A stretch of 64,000 bases of DNA from Euonymus europaeus (taxonomy: Eukaryota > Streptophyta > Magnoliopsida > Celastrales > Celastraceae): positions 3,911,001 through 3,975,000 of the forward strand of contig OY756957.1 in the NCBI GenBank assembly GCA_963580455.1, given 5' to 3'. The notes beneath the pieces are model-generated. The model was not told where the DNA came from and did no database searches. It was given only the letters and a program-made list of their open reading frames with translations. Shown here one piece after another: positions 61,001-64,000 of this stretch. Every line of letters begins with the position of its first letter. The stretch's first letter is position 1. The position numbers were made by a program, and so were the translations under genes.

Positions 61001-64000
61001 TTGAGAAGTTGCTTATGTGGGAGATGCTATACATTCCATGGGTTGATTGAACTTTAATAGATTTATTTACTGGTGTGAGAGAACTTGAGCCTAATGATAA
61101 AGTTGCTTCAGTGCAACCTAGAGGCCATAGGTTCAAATCATGTACCTATCCTCTCTGCAGTGCTGGTAAGGTTGTGTAGATATGCCCTTTCCCACGCCTC
61201 CATTGCAGAGCCATGTGCACTGTATGATGTTTCCATTTCTTAAATATATATATTTGTATATATTGGTATTCGGTAACTGATTGAATGGTTGTCTCACTTT
61301 TAGACATGCCTTGTTGGAGCTGGTCATGATGGAAAACACACAGCTTTGGAAGCAGTGACAATAGTTCTTGACCTGCCACCTCCACAGCCTGGGTCTATGT
61401 TGGGCCTTACATCAGTCGACAGGGTGTCTGCATCTGATCCAAAGTCCGCACTTGCATTGCAGAGATTGGTTCAAGCAGCGGTATGCATTCTGAAATCATT
61501 GCAATCTTTTATTGTGCGTCAGTTACCTCATGATACAATATCACGAAGTAGGTATTTGATTGCAGTCATTTTTTAATTAATACACTTGCAGGTATGGTTC
61601 CTTGGAGAGAACGCAAATTATGCTGCTTCTGAGTATGCTTGGGAATCTGCAACCCCTCCTGGTACAGCGCTATTGATGTTGGATCCAGATAAAATGGTGG
61701 CCGCTGCTAGTTCGCGTAACCCCACCTTAGCTGGTGCATTGACTCGACTGCAGAGGTGTGCTTTCATTGGTAGCTGGGAGGTATGAGTTTCCACCTGGGT
61801 GTTTGATGTCTAAGTTCTTGTTTACTACCCGTAGCTTTGGATGACAATTAGAAGAGTTAAACAGGACGTGTAACTCTGGCATGCACTTGTTGGAATTCTT
61901 TTGTTTTGTTTTCTTTTTTTCCCCACTAAAAAAAAGACAAATTAAACAGGGTGCTATGCTTGCCTTGCATGGAGACCTTTTTTATTGTAATAAATAGCTT
62001 TGTCCAACTAGGTTGGGATTAGGTTTTTAAAACATCGATTGTGTTTCCCTATAAAGTAAGAACGGTAAATAACTTCTATGTACAAGGCTCACTAGGCGAG
62101 GTCTGGGACATGCAAGATGTACGCAGCCTTCTTCCGCATAATATGCGGATAGATTGTTTATGGGTTTGAACTTGTGAGTAGTGATCTCTAAGTTACACTT
62201 TTGTAACTTAACCAATGGGCCCACATGTTCGCGCATGTTTTCCTTAAAATAATCTCTTGATCAAATTTCATTGTTAGACTCCTCTGAAGTGGTTTCTCCC
62301 GTAGCAAGTATTGGGCTTGAGTTTTTTTTTAATTCATGGATTAGTGCTAGTGGTAAAGTTATTGCACTTCAACCTAGAGATATGATTCAATTCCTTGAAG
62401 CCGTGGGGAAGGATAGTGGGAGATGTTTACCTTTTCCTATATCTGACTTGGATATGTACTGATGTGCATGAAACTTTCTGTCCATGATGTTTTCCTTTGG
62501 TTTTTGTAAAGCTTCATTTCCATTATCTTCCCTCCCCACTCTTTAGCTTTCTTTGATGCATTTTGCATACTTTCATATTTCAAAGTGGTTTTTGCTATTT
62601 CGCATTAGTGGCATTAGATTTAGATCTCACTTGTTAGGATCAAAATAACAAGAAAGGGCAGAGACATCAACTTCTGATTTTTTGGCCTCCCTAGCTCCTT
62701 GTTAAAGAAGAAAGGAGAATATAAAGTGCGATTGAACTCTGATTCCTACATGTTATGCCCATCATACAATATCTTTTGTTTCTCATGTTCTTGAAAACCA
62801 TTTTCCCTCCCCCCCCCTCTCCCCACCCCACATTGGTGAGGCCAGGAAAGGAATTTTCTTTCCATCAGGCCCACCTGTTCTTCTCACACCCTATCATTTT
62901 TCTGTATCTGTAAAAGTTGCTAGAACTTGCTACAAGTCCCTGGTTATTTTGACATTCCATTGTACCCCATTCCTGCCCTTGTATTCACAAACTTCTTTTT
63001 TCTCCGTCTCCCTGCTTGTTCTGCTCTCCATTCGTTTTGATATCTGAAAATTTCTTGGAAAGCCAAATGTTTCATTGACACTTAAAAATGAAAAGAAAAA
63101 CTTTTCAACAACAAACACAGTAAGTCTTTAGCCTTATAACCATGAGACAGACAAAACAATTCTGATTATACTGGCCTTTGTTTTGCTTGCAAATTTTCTA
63201 ATTGGTAAATCATCTTCTTGCAGGTAATTTTTGTCATACGGTAGTTAGTCATTGGAAATGTTCTATTTAAATGTCAGAATTGGGCTGTGTTTCTACTCTC
63301 TAGCGGCAAATATTTAGCAGAAACCTGATTTGATAGGCATAATTTTAAATTTTTTATTATCTAGACTTTGATTAAAGGAAAATATCTCTCTTTTTTTTGT
63401 GTGGATCTTTCCATATTTCATATCCTTGCTAGTTTTATATCATGTATGTATATAAATGCACGAAGGATGTGGATAGCTTGATGATATATGTTGATGATTC
63501 TTGATGCGGGTTTGGTGTAGATAACCATGTTGATTAATGTGGTGCAATTTCCCCCCTTCATTTGATATAAATGATTTCTGTGTTTTGTTTTGGTTGTTAT
63601 TATTAATATTATCATGGAAACAGAGTTGGATTTTCAGTGCCTAGAATTGAATGCTGTCCAGTGTCCAATTTGCTAGTATGTGCATAGCTATATTTCAGGG
63701 GAAAAAAATGCAAAGAGATACTAAGAGAACGAATGGAAAAGTGAAGGACTTATTGTTTGTTCGAGGAAAAAGTGATATTTCAGGGGAAAAATGCAAAGAG
63801 ATACTAAGAGAACGAATGGAAAAGTGAAGGACTTATTGTTTGTTCGAGAAAAAAGTGTTGTAGATATGCTAGAGGAGGCATTACATTTATTTTAGCTTTG
63901 ATTTTTCTATTCCTCATGTACTGGTTCTAATGGACATCAGGTTCGAATTGTTGCTGCCCAAGCTCTTACTACTATAGCAATCAGGTCGGGAGAGCCTTTT
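52011..64000 (+). CDS. TASH3: TASH3, TPLATE-complex subunit (5' part; runs off the window)
   Basis: Subunit of the TPLATE complex, an endocytic adaptor at plant plasma membranes. Exons: 52011-52016, 52108-52383, 52478-52537, 52658-52750, 53565-53793, 55154-55260, 56066-56128, 56303-56403, 57182-57276, 57433-57453, 57936-58031, 58121-58241, 58408-58536, 58813-59009, 60119-60387, 60772-60873, 61304-61480, 61592-61780, 63941-64000; 797 aa, of roughly 1200 in the family. The first coding exon is only ATGGCT, joined to give MAESSGTTLMDL, which matches the Arabidopsis start as recalled. Residues 14-60 are Pro/Ala/Ser-rich. From about 95 the adaptin-like helical trunk begins (PVSYSQLARSIHELAATSDQ, NLQYAALSALRRLPLDPGNP, RPDIKSQFNLLLYQLLLDPSERV). 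A 21-nt exon lies at 57433-57453. The C-terminal SH3 domain known for this protein is beyond the window. No frame breaks. Confidence 0.93.
58588..58690 (-). mobile_element. Au-like SINE, 3' part, in TASH3 intron 13
   Basis: On the minus strand: 'atgtgggataaggtctgcat', 'acatcttgcatgtcc' and 'gcattgtgcatgggtg', the order seen at the 3' end of Au SINEs. The A/B-box half is missing or decayed. Confidence 0.65.
61086..61228 (+). mobile_element. Au SINE in TASH3 intron 16
   Basis: 'gcctaatgataaagttgctt' is A-box-like and 'ccataggttcaaatca' B-box-like. These are followed by 'gctggtaaggttgtgtagat', 'cctttcccacgcctcc' and 'gagccatgtgcactgtatg', the full order of the plant Au SINE family. No clear flanking target duplication. 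Confidence 0.7.
62062..62222 (-). mobile_element. Au SINE, nearly full length, in TASH3 intron 18
   Basis: On the minus strand: 'cattggttaagttac' (A box), 'cacaagttcaaaccca' (B box), 'gaaggctgcgtacatcttgc', 'cccagacctcgcctagtgag' and 'ccttgtacatagaag'. This is the best-conserved copy in the window. Confidence 0.75.
62325..62450 (+). mobile_element. SINE-like element in TASH3 intron 18
   Basis: 'gtgctagtggtaaagttatt' (A-box-like) and 'tatgattcaattccttg' (B-box-like) lie 35-40 bases apart, then 'ccgtggggaaggatagtggg'. The family is not certain. Confidence 0.45.
63690..63859. repeat. 85-bp tandem duplication near the end of TASH3 intron 18
   Basis: Copies start 'atatttcaggggaaaa' at 63690 and 63775 and share 'gagatactaagagaacgaat', 'ggaaaagtgaaggacttatt' and 'gtttgttcgag'. 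They differ mainly in A-run length and one base. The second copy ends about 80 bp before the exon 19 acceptor. Confidence 0.93.

Noticed and set aside
61086..61228. Possible tRNA gene because of A- and B-box-like sequences
   Set aside because: No cloverleaf or acceptor stem; the downstream sequence follows the Au SINE order.
1..64000. CRISPR arrays, prokaryotic operons, rRNA, toxin or viral genes
   Set aside because: No spaced palindromic repeats, no operon structure, no rRNA-like stretches and no viral coding domains were seen; the window is plant nuclear DNA.

Overview
The window is nuclear DNA of a flowering plant, almost certainly a eudicot. The evidence is AT-rich intergenic sequence, GT-AG introns, plant-only protein families (plastid FATB thioesterase, PDR-type ABCG transporter, GH17-X8 glucanase with a GPI signal, the TPLATE-complex subunit TASH3), and plant transposon types (hAT, Mutator-like, Tourist and Stowaway MITEs, Au-like SINEs). 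I cannot name the species. The repeat types would fit an asterid, but that is only a guess. There is no sign of bacterial, organellar or viral DNA.

Layout: (1) 1-3.3 kb is intergenic with a retroelement-like relic, a hAT MITE, a Stowaway-like MITE and short tandem repeats. (2) 3.4-8.7 kb carries FATB (+; 6 coding exons, 418 aa, intron in the 5'UTR). (3) 8.8-11.7 kb is intergenic with a Mutator-like MITE. (4) 11.7-15.7 kb carries a PP2A B'/B56 regulatory subunit (+; 2 coding exons, 506 aa). (5) 15.7-19.6 kb is intergenic with a tandem-plus-inverted repeat cluster. (6) 19.7-31.1 kb carries ABCG32 (+; 24 exons, 1420 aa). (7) 31.1-34.1 kb is a MITE-rich spacer. (8) 34.8-39.3 kb carries a GPI-anchored GH17/X8 protein (+; 2 exons, 482 aa). 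(9) 39.3-42.6 kb holds an 831-bp Mutator-like element and a ~110-bp tandem repeat array. (10) 42.8-47.5 kb carries an ECT-type YTH m6A reader (+; 8 exons, 600 aa). (11) 48.9-51.5 kb carries a lysine/glutamate-rich protein of unknown function (-; 3 exons, 313 aa). (12) 52.0 kb to the window end carries TASH3 (+; 19 exons present, 797 aa, 3' end outside the window), divergent from gene 11 over a short shared promoter.

The genes are single-copy housekeeping or developmental genes and do not form one pathway. Two of them touch lipid surfaces: FATB releases saturated fatty acids in plastids and ABCG32 exports cutin precursors. GH17/X8 and ABCG32 act at the wall or surface, PP2A B' and the YTH protein are regulatory, and TASH3 acts in endocytosis. 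All seven gene models were joined by hand from splice signals, and each keeps an open frame with a total length divisible by three. I found no clearly new biological system. The most interesting items are a six-nucleotide coding first exon in TASH3, the uncharacterised lysine-rich gene sharing its promoter, the transposon structures with target-site duplications, and a Mutator-like element carrying an in-frame 27-bp repeat.
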